Assembly: GCA_903813345.2 (NCBI GenBank)
Contig: CAIIXF020000003.1
Location: 10,000,218-10,064,217, forward strand
DNA: 64,000 nt
Direction of reading: 5' to 3'
From: Owenia fusiformis
Lineage: Eukaryota; Annelida; Polychaeta; Sabellida; Oweniidae
Shown here: positions 47,601-58,259 of the stretch, one piece after another
How positions within the stretch are numbered: position 1 is the first letter of the stretch
Layout: each line of letters opens with the position of its first letter
The notes under the pieces: model-generated
Told to the model about the DNA's origin: nothing
The model's database searches: none
The model's input: the letters and a program-made list of their open reading frames with translations, nothing else
Program-made: the position numbers and the translations under genes

Positions 47601-48318
47601 CGTAAGAAGCCGAGAATGATTACAAACAAAATGAATCGCCACAAGGGACCTTGGATTTAGCTTCTGGGTCACCACGTCCCTCTCTTTCTGCGTCTAGATC
47701 GACATACAGGTTTTAAGACGCAATGTGTTTCAAAATGCTCCCGGGACTTAAAAAGATCATTGCATAGAAAAGGGATTTACGTTATTCGATTCGATTAATT
47801 ATACTTAGGACCCAAAACTGCCAAACCAAACCATGGTTTATTGTACTACTTAATGAGGGCTTGCATTTGCTAATTTAGCAGCCAGTTGTCGGCTGGCGGT
47901 TTAACCGTATGTTTATGACCAACTCATTTAATCTAACTTAAAATGGGGCCTTTAAGTTCTAAAATTTCTGAATGCCCTGATTAAAATTATACTAGGGACA
48001 CTGAAAAACATTGTGATAATGGATGATGATAACATTTCTGCTTTACACGTGCCTATTGGCTTGTTGCAGATTATTGACAAAGATATAGACGATGTGATGT
48101 AATAAAAATAATTATTTATACAATAACTTTCAGGTAAAAGACAATGCCTTGGCGAATCCCTCGCGAAGATGGAGCTTTTCATATTCTTTGTTGGTTTGAT
48201 GCAGAAGTTTGAAGTGAAATTGCCTGAAGGAGCAAGTGAACCAGTGATGCGACCTCAACTGAACCATTCAACACAATCGCCAATACCATATAGCGTACGC
48301 TTTGTATCAAGCGTTTGA
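41632..48318 (+). CDS. Cytochrome P450, CYP2-type, 7 exons, 490 aa
   Basis: Haem-thiolate monooxygenase anchored in the ER. Exons: 41632-41773, 43215-43831, 44289-44373, 44994-45063, 45351-45564, 45772-45931 and 48134-48318. All phases join and give exactly 491 codons with the stop, the normal CYP2 length. Exon 1 holds the membrane anchor and the proline hinge [13 protein letters not shown]. Exon 2 has helix C WREQR and a CYP2-like [10 protein letters not shown]. Exon 4 carries the oxygen-binding AGTDTT. Exon 5 has the ExxR as EVQR; exon 6 has FRPERF; exon 7 completes FSVGKRQCLG with the haem Cys. The exon 5 donor (gtgggg) is weak, yet the junction K|GYTLPPGT is exactly the expected family sequence. 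The substrate is unknown. Introns hold a SINE and several MITEs. Confidence 0.95.
42290..42870. mobile_element. Foldback element in P450 intron 1
   Basis: The arms 42300-42410 and 42695-42815 are inverted (tttcaaaa...cctgtaactttt.ccatttgtgagttgaacc). The right side ends in a G9-10 run and ggcatactttcgggacactctgtac, a typical transposon end; the left end is less clear. Confidence 0.6.
44085..44262. mobile_element. GC-rich MITE in P450 intron 2
   Basis: gcggatcttgggggcgggg on the left and tcctagatcctcccctga on the right are imperfect inverted ends; the body repeats ttgggcccaaa/aggggccca. It ends 26 bp before exon 3. Confidence 0.55.
45603..45705 (-). repeat. MITE family D, partial copy
   Basis: Shares ttttgccaaggga, tcacttgaaaagtgctcaaaatga and ctgcataattttgaa with the other copies. 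It starts 38 bp after P450 exon 5. Confidence 0.5.
46075..46295 (-). mobile_element. MITE family D, copy in P450 intron 6
   Basis: caggaccataaccagg and ttactacgggcctgg ends are inverted; the internal blocks are as in the other copies. Confidence 0.65.
46561..46950 (-). mobile_element. tRNA-derived SINE, copy 2
   Basis: Same structure as copy 1 at 9983-10375. On the minus strand the A box tggcgtagacgg and B box gcgttcgagcccc are better preserved than in copy 1. It lies antisense in P450 intron 6. Confidence 0.88.
47170..47420. repeat. Inverted repeat, ~100 bp arms
   Basis: ccgttttcataattcgag...gaggtagcat and its complement (atgctacctct...caaattatgaaaacgg) face each other across about 80 bp. 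Confidence 0.6.
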
Positions 48319-48365
48319 TGAAGGGCTAACTGGACAATTAAAATAATGTAAACACATTTCCTTAC

Positions 48366-48371
48366 AATAAA
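48366..48371 (+). terminator. Polyadenylation signal AATAAA of the P450 gene
   Basis: Canonical hexamer 48 bp after the stop codon. Confidence 0.6.
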
Positions 48372-49928
48372 GCATATGCTTTTTGCCAATACAGTTCGGG
48401 AATATAATATCAAATAAATGTACGTCCAATTCACTTATTAGGAAGGTTAAGCTACACATTTTAAAGAGAATTCGTACGTGATCTCCTTGGAATTAATTCC
48501 CCCTTTGTAGTACTCAGTCATATTCGATCTACGCCATCACTTTCCTTACAAGTTCTCTCAAATTCACTGCAACTTTTCATATTGTATCTAAGATAAGGAA
48601 TCACGATAGAAAAATCGAGGAATTGTTCCGATATGAAGTAAGAATGGAAATACTTCCATTGTTTTATATACTGCAGATATGAAATAAATATTTGAGAAAC
48701 AAGTTCCTCTACTCTGTATAATCTATTCAACCACTATGCATCAACGCCGCTATGCATTAGTCAGGCAGTCATCGAGGCTTGGGATTTTCCATTGTGATAG
48801 AAGTTTGCATTTTCGTACACAGCTTAAATTATAGCATCCTTTGTTAAGCCACGTTATAGAGGCAATCTTTTTGGACGGAAATCCCTCAACTCGGGCCACG
48901 GATCAACATATTCTTCTTTACTATTCAAGAACGATGTACCAAAATCTGAGCTTTATCACAAAGATAAAAAAATATTCACTGAATCCTTGCTCTAATAAGA
49001 TAAGAATATTTCATTTGTAAAAATGCAACCAACATTTTGACTATTTTACTTGCATCTTCTGTTTATTTGAAAACAAGCACATAATCCACGTAAACAAGGT
49101 ACAACAAAATATTTTGGGGAATCATTTTGATTTATGACAATTCTCTTCCATAAGTCATAGTCTCTGATCATCCAGTGTCTTGAGCAACTAGCTTCCAATG
49201 TCAGAAAATGACAAAGGGCACATCAAAGTTCATGTTATTGGCTTGAACTAACCAAATGTCTAGGTTAAATGTATATAGGGTCCGTGTCTTATTTAAAACA
49301 TCCATACCACTACAATAATTTGCTTATGTTTCTAGATATGAGTAGAGTTGTAGTCAAATATCCTTGTTGTATCGTGGCACTTTAATCAACATAGTGTCTC
49401 TATGTAGTATCATTGGTTGTCATATCAAAGTTTGTCTGATCATCTTTCAGTCGTAACATTGGCCGAATTTGGATGCCAGAATTACCTGTAATGCACATAT
49501 GGAACAATTTTAATCATAATGCACAAACCTTCAAAATGTCACCACCTGCCATTTATTACAGACAACGAATACGGAGTTTTTTAACAAGTGTACATGTATT
49601 TTTTTAGAAAATATTGCATGTTTCAGATGATAATATCATCCAATTGAGTCTTATATCATTCACTTGTAAGTAAATGTTATGTGTAAAACAAGGTTTTAAC
49701 ATGAAAAATGTCAACACCTGCCATTTGTCACAGATGCCGACCGCCAATTGCCGAACAACGACCGCCGAACACTATCAAAAACAAAGTTGGAGACAATAAG
49801 TATGTCACCACTTCTGGTGACTATAAGTAACTATGTGAAAACCACTTCTACATTGCCAAATTATATTAAAAATGTACAATAATAATGAAAAATACAACAA
49901 GCTTCTAAGGGATACAGAGTTCTACAAG
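48372..49928. other. Spacer, no gene seen
   Basis: A ~30 bp motif containing cacctgccattt occurs at about 49541 and again at about 49713. Otherwise nothing was recognised. Confidence 0.4.
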
Positions 49929-50459
49929 TACTCAAGGGGCGAGGAGGAAAATTCTCAATAAATGGTGTATAGTTGGTTTGGCAGTATTTTCAGTTAGGGG
50001 AGAGTCTTGGATGAAATTTCCACCTGGGTGATAGCTTCGCAGAGTGGTAGGAAGTTCTTTTTTTTGAGGAGTTAGCCCCCCACCCCCCAAAAACACCCCA
50101 CCCTGGGGAAAAAATTATTCACACTAAATAACCTTAGATATTTTGATGTTTGTAAGTGACATACATAGATATTATATATATGAATAATTTGCAGTATTAT
50201 TGATGCTGATTACTCCTAAAGAATTTGAATATCAGTACAAAGTGTGTACCCCAGGGGGCAAATTCGTGACTCATTTTCTTACTGTTTTGATTCTTACTTT
50301 TCAATTAGACACTGTAAGAGGTTGAAAAAATTCATGTGAAGTGCCCAATAGCAGGGTTAGTAACCCTGAAAGATGCAAAGCCATGGAAGAAGTAGGAGCT
50401 GAGAAAAAAATTGTTGATTTTTAGAAAAATGTGACATTTTTTACAACTGGATTTTGTGT

Positions 50460-51548
50460 ATGACTATAGCTGACCCCTATAGTTTCTAGATCTACCCCTC
50501 TATGATGATATTTATGGTTTTATAGTGTGGAACTAAGATGTAAAACATAATTTAGATGGGTTTTAAGGAAGTTAAAGGTTTTAAACAAGTCCAAAATTTG
50601 AAAAATTGTAAATATAAGGTTTCAAATTTACGAATTCCAGGTATAACCATGGCTGACCCCTATAGTTTCTAGATCCATCCATCTTTGATGATATTTATGC
50701 TTTCATAGTGTGAAACTAAGATGTAAAACATAAATTACATGGGTTTTAAGGAAGTTATAGGTTTTAAACAAGTCTAAAATTCGAAAAATTGTAAATGTAA
50801 GGTTTCAAATTTACGAATTCCAGCTATAGCCATGGCTGAACCCTATAGTTTCTAGATCCATCCCTCTTTGATGATATTTATGGTTTTGTAGTATGGAACT
50901 AAAGATGTAAAACATAATTTAGATGGGTTTTAAGGAAGTTAATGATTTAAAACAAGTCCAAAAGGACGATTCTCGGTTTGGAGAACGAAGTTCATCAATC
51001 TAAATGAGCATTATCCCTGCTTCGGACAAATTTGATTTTTTTTACATAATATAGATTTGAATGTCTTCTTTTGAATAGTCATAATTTAATTTGGGTAATA
51101 TTTCTAGATTTTTCGCAAAAAAATATTAGCGCAGTACACTGATGAACTTTTTTCCTCAAATCGAGACTTGTATTTTATTGAATCGGTCTAATTGAGCGTT
51201 ATCCCTGCTTCAGACCAATTTGTTATTTTTACATCTTGTAGATTTAAATGTCCTCTTTTGAATATTCATAGTTTAATTTGGGTAATATTTTTATATTTTT
51301 CATGAAAAAAATTATTAGCCCAGGAGACTGTTCTCCAAACCGAGAATCGTCCTTTGAAAAATTGTAAATATAAGGTTTCAAATTTACGAATTTTAGGTAT
51401 AGCCATGGATGACCCTTATGGCTTTTTCATCAATACTTCTTTGATGAAACATATACTTTTAGAGTGTGAAACTAAGATGTATTTTAAGGAAGTTTAAGAA
51501 TTTTAACAAGTGCAATATTTGAAAAATTGAGAAATATCAGGTCTCAAA
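50460..51548 (+). repeat. Four tandem ~186 bp units, left arm
   Basis: Units begin near 50470, 50655, 50840 and 51400 with ctatagtttctagatc(c) or a diverged form. They run through gatatttatggttt, gaactaagatgtaaaac, ggaagtta.aggttttaaacaag and ggtttcaaatttacgaatt. The third unit is split by an insertion at 50958-51355. Confidence 0.8.
50958..51355. mobile_element. MITE nested in the third tandem unit
   Basis: The ends aggacgattctcggtttgga and its complement are inverted. Two inner half-copies (gagc.ttatccctgcttc.gac) show it is itself a duplicated structure. It is absent from the right arm, so it arrived after the arms formed. Confidence 0.75.
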
Positions 51549-52218
51549 GGAGCACGGAAAGTATCGCAACAGATTTCAGACAGTCATATGTTGGATTTTG
51601 TCTGTTTTCTGAGGATTTAAGCAGGTGCATATGATAGGCCATTGCATTACCTACGGGAAAAGAACTCTTAGAGATGATAAAATAGTTTGGAATTTGAGAC
51701 AGCGAAGGTGAAAACAATCCACCCACATGTTTTTTGGGAAATGTCGTCCTGATTTTCAACCCCGTTCACCTATGGTTTTTCATCAATATGTTGCGTTTTG
51801 AGACATAGTTAACCATTAAAAGATAAATTTATTTTAGATAAAGCGGAAAACAATATTTTCCTGTTATTTTCCCATAGGGAAAACTCATGTGATCCATTGC
51901 TTTCAGCTTAATTTTGGTCATCCATATTTAATATCTTTAAAATCCCTGATGGAATGTATTTTTCATTTAAAGGGGTTAACTGTATGTAAAAACACATATA
52001 TTTATACATATACACATATATATTTTTATGCATGTGGGTGGGTTGTTTGCACCTTCCCTGTCTCAAAATAGAAATTATTTTATCATCTCTATGGGTGCTT
52101 TTCCTGGAGGAAATGCATTGGCCTAACATATGCACCTCCTCAAATCCTCAGAAAATAGCCAAAATCCAACATATGATTGCTGAAATCTGTTGCAATACTT
52201 TCAGTCCTCCTTTACGAT
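51545..52218. repeat. Foldback pair in the centre of the 6.1 kb element
   Basis: 51545-51740 and about 52025-52218 are inverted copies (tatgttggattttg, gcaggtgcatatg, agagatgataaaat). Non-coding; the ORFs there mirror each other. Confidence 0.75.
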
Positions 52219-54794
52219 TTCAGGTATAGCCCTGGATGTCCCTCTTTTTGAATGTATGACTTAGCTTAGAAATTAGATGTTGAAAATATTGTGGTCAGGT
52301 TTGATCCATGTTACATGTATCATTAGAGTTGAGGACTTAACCCTTGAGTTCCTAAGGGGGTGAGAAGTTAATAAATCCCCCAGTAAGTGTAACTGCTCCT
52401 AGGGATATCGTATACAGTGTAGTAATTGATTGATAAATGGATAAACAGACATTGTAGAAAATGTTTACATACTGACTTTGCAGATGACATTTTCTAGCAT
52501 AGTTGAGGAATTTTTTTCATTTATTGAAATGATAGTCATAAAATTATAATATCAGTGTCATTTGATGCAAATTACTGCAGTCCCACATGTTCTGCTGAAT
52601 GTAAAACAGAGTGAATAATTTTAAAATCAGCCTCTTCAGGAGTGGAATTTAACAGGAGATTTCAGTTATCATTTTCACAGATATTTGAGTTCTCTCCAAT
52701 AGTTCCACTTAAAGGGTGACGCATATCGTTTAGCAAATCGAACGCTCGTTTCTGGTGTTGCTCACCGTTTAGTATAAAAGGCCCGATCCCGGAATAATAC
52801 TCAAGGGTTCACAGGTTCGAGGTCGTTGTGTCAACACCTCTAACTGTTATATAGCCTAAGTATATTATAGATCGTCACACATTTATAAAAGGGTGATTTT
52901 TATTTTGACAAATCAATTCCACATTTATGGGTGAAGTTTCAGGATCTTCTATTTGTGTATAATAAGGAAAAATTGGCATCTAAATTTCCCCATAACGTAA
53001 TAGCACACAGCTTGGCATATGAAATATCCTACAAATGAAACAAAGCAAGACAAACCGGTTTCTAATACAAGGATTTATATTGGCTGTTGTACATGTATTC
53101 TTTGAACGCAATCACTCTTTGGATAACGTTTTCAAAATCATTATAAACGGATTACTTTATCTCAAAGACAATTTCAATAAACTGGATTTTACAGAACTCC
53201 CCTTATTTCTTAAAAATGGACTGATCCAGTTGATTCGCCTGGAGCCGCCATATTGTTTTTATACGGGATGCTAATCGGAACCCTTTAAAACAATCTTGAC
53301 ATTTGGCACACTTTTAGAATGCTGCTTTATTGAATTTCTTTGTAATCTTTGAAAATTTGTCTTATATTACTTGGACAAAGGTATTCATATTTTTAGGTAA
53401 TGGTGTAATTTCTTCTATGGATTAAAGTTCAATAGGGGAAGCATCCATTCTTCGCATTCTTTCAGAATCCTTTACTGATGGAGACAACTAGCTAGGAGTC
53501 TAATATGAAATCTATTCTTTGGGCTCCTTTACTAGATTTGATGGAGTAGTCAAATATAGCTTTTCAAAACTCTCCAAATTTCAACATATAAATTAATCTT
53601 CATTTTCCCTTTGTCATAGCCATTGCATCAATCACGAAAGTTTTATCAATTTGTGGTATGGTTTCATCGATCTCCATTTCAAACCCCTTTTTAAGTTCTG
53701 ATTTTACAGGATAAGATAGATGATCATTGTCAAACGAACTGTTTGTATCCATATAAGATCATAGTTTACTAACACATTTCTAGGCAAGGTGTGTCCAATT
53801 CCAGCCAATTCAATATTCCATATAACTGCATTCCAATTTACTACTCTCATAAACCCAAGGTCAATTTTAGATTCATTAGAAACTAATGAAACTAATGATC
53901 ATAGGGAATAGCATGCCTAGTGCTTGTATTTGAATTTATGTGGATTACTCATTTGGTAGACACCTTTATCAAATGTTAAAGTGTTGTTGATTTTCAAGTT
54001 GTACAAGCACAGTGTCATGGGTGCTTTCTTTTCCTGACATAGTATAACATTGTGGTAAAAATTATCAAAGGCACCTAGTACAGTAGTTCTAGTTCATCAT
54101 CTTGTATAAATGATATATCAGCAGTGAAACCTGTATATCCCAACATCTGACTATTGTGAACACCTACCAATCATCCCAACACCTGACTTATCTGAAAACC
54201 AACCAATCTGAACACTTTTCCCCAGTTCAATTTTTCCTTCCTCCCATTGACTCCTATGTTTAAAAATTGAAATCTGAACACCTCTTAATTCGAACAGTGA
54301 ACACTCATATTTGAAAAATCAACCTGTTTAACTTGAACTTTTTTTTACCAAATATCACATATTTCTTACAAAATTGCTCAAATATTGTCAGTTTAACACT
54401 GAATTGTTATGATATCAAAACTTTTGAATTGGATTTTGGAATGCTATTAAGCTTTTTGGGTGGTCAGTATAAATATTATTAATATTTATTAATATTTTTC
54501 ATTGAGAATGCATTCATATTTCTTCAAAATCCAGAATATTGCAGATGTAAAAACCTCAAAATTCAAATACTTCTAATTTGAATGCTTTTAGCTGGTCCAA
54601 ATACTATATCTAGTAGCATTCAGATTAGAAAGATTTTACTGTAGTTCATGACTTTTCACTCCATCTATATGCAGCAGACTAACTGCTGCAACAGGTATAT
54701 ATTCTACACCTGGTCTCTAAGCTATGATATCACAGTTGTTACTATTATGCTCATAACCTTCGATTATCAGGGCTCATTCAAGGCTGTACCTGAA
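52219..54794. other. Unique centre of the 6.1 kb element
   Basis: No recognised gene; a 79-codon ORF at 53035-53274 is unidentified. A tataaaag box stands alone at 52773-52780 with no gene behind it. 54120-54310 has a degenerate (c/t)tgaacac repeat. Confidence 0.4.
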
Positions 54795-56009
54795 TAACGT
54801 GAATTTGAGACAAATTTTCGAGATCAATTTTTCAAATTTTGCACTTGTTTAAAACCTTGAACTTCCTTCAAACTCACCTTATGCATCTTTTACATTTTAG
54901 TTAAATACCATAAGGGTCATCTTTAGCTATACCTGAAATTCATAAATTTGAAAACTTACATTTACAATTCTTCAAATTTTTGACTTGTTTAAAACCTTAA
55001 ACTTTCTTAAAATTCATTTTTGGTATGTTAAATCTTAGTCCCACACTCTAAAACTGTATATTTAATCATAGAGGTATGGATGTAAAAACCATAAGGGTCA
55101 GCCATGGCTATACCTGAAATTCGTAAATTTGAAACCTTATATTTACAATTTTTCAAATTTTAAACTTGTTTAAAACCTTAAACTTCCTTAAAACCAATCT
55201 AAATTGTGTTTTACATAATAGTTCCATACAGCAATACCATAAGTATCACCATAGAGGGATGGATCTAGAAACTATAGGGGTCTGCCATGGCTCTACCTGG
55301 AATTCGTAAATTTGAAACCTTATAGTTACAATTTTTCAAATTTTGGACCTGTTTAAAACCTTAAACTTCCTTAAAACCCATCTTAATTATGTTTTACATC
55401 TTAGTTCCACACTTTAAAACCATATATATCATCATAGAGGGATGGATCCAGGAACTATAGAGGTCAGCTATAGTCATACACAAAATCCAGCTGTCAAAAA
55501 TGTCAAATTTTTCGAAAAATCAACAAATTTTTTCTCAGCTCCTACCTCTTCCATGGCTTTGCATCTTTCAGGGTTACTAACCCTGCTATTGGGCACTTCA
55601 CATGAATTTTTTCAACCTCTTACAGTGTCTAGTTGAAAAGTTAGGATCAAAATAGTAAGGAAATGGGTCACGAATTTGCCCCCTGGGGAACACACTTTGT
55701 ACTAATATTCAATTTTTTTAGGAGTAATCAGCATCAATTATACTGCAAAGGATTCATATATATAATATCTATGTATGTCACTTACAAACATCAAAATATC
55801 TAAGGTTATTTAGTGTGAACAATTTTTTTTCCCGGGGTGGGGTGTTTTTGTGGGGTAGGGGGCTAACTCTTCAAAAAAAAGAACTTCCTACCACTCTGTG
55901 AAGCTATCACCTAGGTGGAAATTTCATCCAAGACTCTCCCCTAACTGAAAATGCTGCCAAACCAACTATACTCCATTTATTGAGAATTTCCCTCCTCGCC
56001 CCTAGAGTA
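54795..56009 (-). repeat. Right inverted arm with four tandem ~186 bp units
   Basis: Units begin (minus strand) near 55460, 55275, 55095 and 54915, the mirror of the left arm. The ORF 55442-55636 is repeat sequence. Confidence 0.8.
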
Positions 56010-56067
56010 AAGCATTGTTAACTAAAATATCAAAAATACACCATCCTTACACCTTAGGCTATATTTT

Positions 56068-57027
56068 TCAAACAAGAAAAATATTCACAAACGTTTGGCT
56101 AAACAAACCTGCAATTAAGTCAACTTTTGATGGAGAGACAGAAGAGACCTCTTCACTTTTGGAGGTAGAAGCAGACGACAAGTGCTCTTCAAAGCTTGAG
56201 GTAGATAAGAGCTCTTCAGAAGAGGAGGTTGCTGAGGTAAGGGCTATATATGATGGAAGGAAACGCTTCTTGCTTGGTATCTCATTTGAGTAGCCAAGAT
56301 TTTCTGAGGAAGATTCACTCGTGTGTTGCCTGTAATAATAGAACACATAATTTAGTTTTTTGAATCTCATTAGTATATCTATCTGTTTACATCCTGCACT
56401 GCAGTAAATATAGTATTGCATCAGTACTATTAGAAAATGTACCCATCTTATATTCCAGTACATTCCAGTATCAATGCATACGGTAACTTTACAGTGCAGT
56501 ATCATTTATCTAAATCCTGTGTAATATAACAAATACATGTAAGAGAGAACGATGGGACCTTATAAACAACTTCAATTGTAGTTAAACAAGTTATAGATCA
56601 ATTTACTTTTTTGAGGGGAATTAATATACAACTCAAGATGGCAGTTCACTGATAGGGAGTTTTATGTTCAAATCAATTACCTCTTATGTCGTGTATTTCT
56701 GCCTTTCATGTTATCTTCTGAGTCACTTTCAGGTGTAACTGTATCTGCTGTACTTAAATGCCAAGTTCTTGTCTTGGTACTTGGATCTGCTGAACTTGAC
56801 TTTGCAGTACTTGACTTTGCGGAACTTGACTTTGCGGTACTTGACTCTGCTGTACTTGACTCTGCTGTGCCTGACACTGCTGTACTTGTAGATGGTATGG
56901 GGTCATGGTATCTGGCCCGCTTTGCCCCCTCTCGAGGTTTCTGGTGTATCATCTCACACTTGTTGCCTTTGGAACATGTGCCTTTATCCCTAAACTCTTC
57001 ACAGATGAGCACATGTCTTTTCTTGCA
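56068..57027 (-). CDS. CCCH zinc-finger protein, last two exons (ZC3H3-like)
   Basis: Exons (minus): 57027-56681 and 56329-56068, joined in phase 2 with good borders (acag| and |gtaatt, then attacag|). The first encodes KKRHVLICEEF...CSKGNKCEMIH, a perfect C-x8-C-x5-C-x3-H finger, followed by a Ser/Thr/Ala repeat (AESST/AKSS). The last encodes KKRFLPSYIAL and a Ser/Glu-rich tail. Finger, linker and the LPS(Y/F)I(A/S)L box match the C-terminus of ZC3H3, a nuclear mRNA-polyadenylation and export factor; this identification is from memory. The earlier exons with the other fingers were not found in the window. The gene ends 59 bp from the 6.1 kb foldback element. Confidence 0.7.
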
Positions 57028-57754
57028 CTGTAAAACAGTAAAATTGGAACAAATAGTTGAACCCATATAATCCAGTTTTTTAACATAGATCTCTATGGTA
57101 GGTTGAAAAATGAAATAAAAAATGAAAAGAGGTGTTAAGATTAGAGTGCCATCTATGATGAGTATGCATTTTAAGGTACTTCTGTTCTTTCACAAGTTCA
57201 AAAACTTGGAAATGTCTTAGATACTTTGATTGTGAAATTGTGAAAAGATTTTAGGTTATGATAGTTGTGAATATTTAAAAAATTCTCACCATGCGAATGT
57301 GTCTAAGTAATGGGCAATGATAGGATTGTTTTATTTAAGGTAATCAGTCAAAAAGGTTACCGATGCGACTTAATTTTTGACAAAGGAAATCCTGGTGAAA
57401 AGAACCTAAACAGTGGAAAAAAATCTTTTAAATGACCATGTAACACTTGACTTTAGAAGACTACTAGTGGAATGGGTGATAGGTGTTTTTCGTGCGATGT
57501 AGTCTAAAATTTTTAATTGTTATAATCATTTAGGCCACCTAAAGCTCCATCCATTCATGAATTTTCAGTTTCCAATTTTTCAGCGTTAAGCGGCTGTTCC
57601 ATTTTACCCCCCCCTGAAAAACCAATAGAGGGGTATGTGTACAAATGCAGCCATTTCACCATTATACTTCGAGCAATTCTATTGAAAGTTCATGGGAACA
57701 TACATTGTATAATAGACATGTATAATGCAAAATATGAGTGTGAAAGCTCTACTT

Positions 57755-57768
57755 GTTGCCATGGTAAC
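57755..57768. promoter_or_regulatory. X-box (RFX-type palindrome) gttgccatggtaac
   Basis: A perfect 14 bp palindrome matching the RFX consensus half sites GTTGCC and GGTAAC. A sister site is at 58145. It may regulate, or may simply be part of a repeat. Confidence 0.45.
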
Positions 57769-58144
57769 CACTCGTTGAATTATAAAAATGACTGAAAAAG
57801 GGCGATTTTCGTACATTCGGATTGCAGTAAACTGAACTTATCTTGTTGTAAGAGATTGATTGATCAGTCTAAATATGCTTAAAAACTTCCCAGATGTGTA
57901 TGGTACAAATCTAGGGGAAAAGTAAATTTTTGGGATGTTTCTTATATTTTACATGATTTTTTTAATACTCATACCCTCATTCAAGACGAGAAAGTGATTA
58001 TTTCTCCAATGTCTATTAAAATGTCAAAATGAGTTTCTTATAGTATACTATGTAGGCTATCACCAATATTTCACTGAATAATTAATAGGAAAACTCAATC
58101 TACAGTGAGGAGCTAAGATACACTTCAGAAAAAATTTTGTAACT

Positions 58145-58158
58145 GTTGCTATGGTAAC
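58145..58158. promoter_or_regulatory. X-box-like site gttgctatggtaac
   Basis: One base different from the site at 57755. Both are followed by cca. Confidence 0.4.
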
Positions 58159-58259
58159 CACATATTAAATGGAGAATGTCACAAAACAGTATGAGAGTAC
58201 AAATTTACCTCCATTAGCATTGTTTTGAAGTTTAACATGTTTATAGTCATTTTTCTTTT

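Larger units (their letters stand above)
49929..56009. mobile_element. 6.1 kb foldback element with ~1.2 kb inverted arms
   Basis: Left arm 49929-51548 (with a 395 bp nested insert) and right arm about 54795-56009 are inverted copies along their whole length, including short words such as ctcaataaatgg.gtatagttgg and gcccaatagcagggttag. Each arm contains four ~186 bp tandem units. The bases aag occur just outside both ends, a possible 3 bp duplication. The 3.2 kb centre has no recognisable protein. The architecture is like foldback (FB, Galileo-type) transposons, in which arms grow by tandem units. Confidence 0.82.
57028..58259. other. Intron or spacer with two X-box-like sites
   Basis: No exon of the CCCH gene was recognised here. 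A poly-C run (near 57606) and two RFX-type palindromes (listed separately) are the only signals noted. Confidence 0.4.

Noticed and set aside
52741-52870. tRNA-like stretch with aggttcgaggtcg and TATA box
   Set aside because: No A box, acceptor stem or anticodon arm could be built; no gene lies downstream of the TATA.
56708-57070. 120-codon plus ORF opposite the CCCH exon
   Set aside because: Shadow of the repetitive Ser/Thr/Ala coding on the minus strand; the minus reading has the zinc finger and splice sites.
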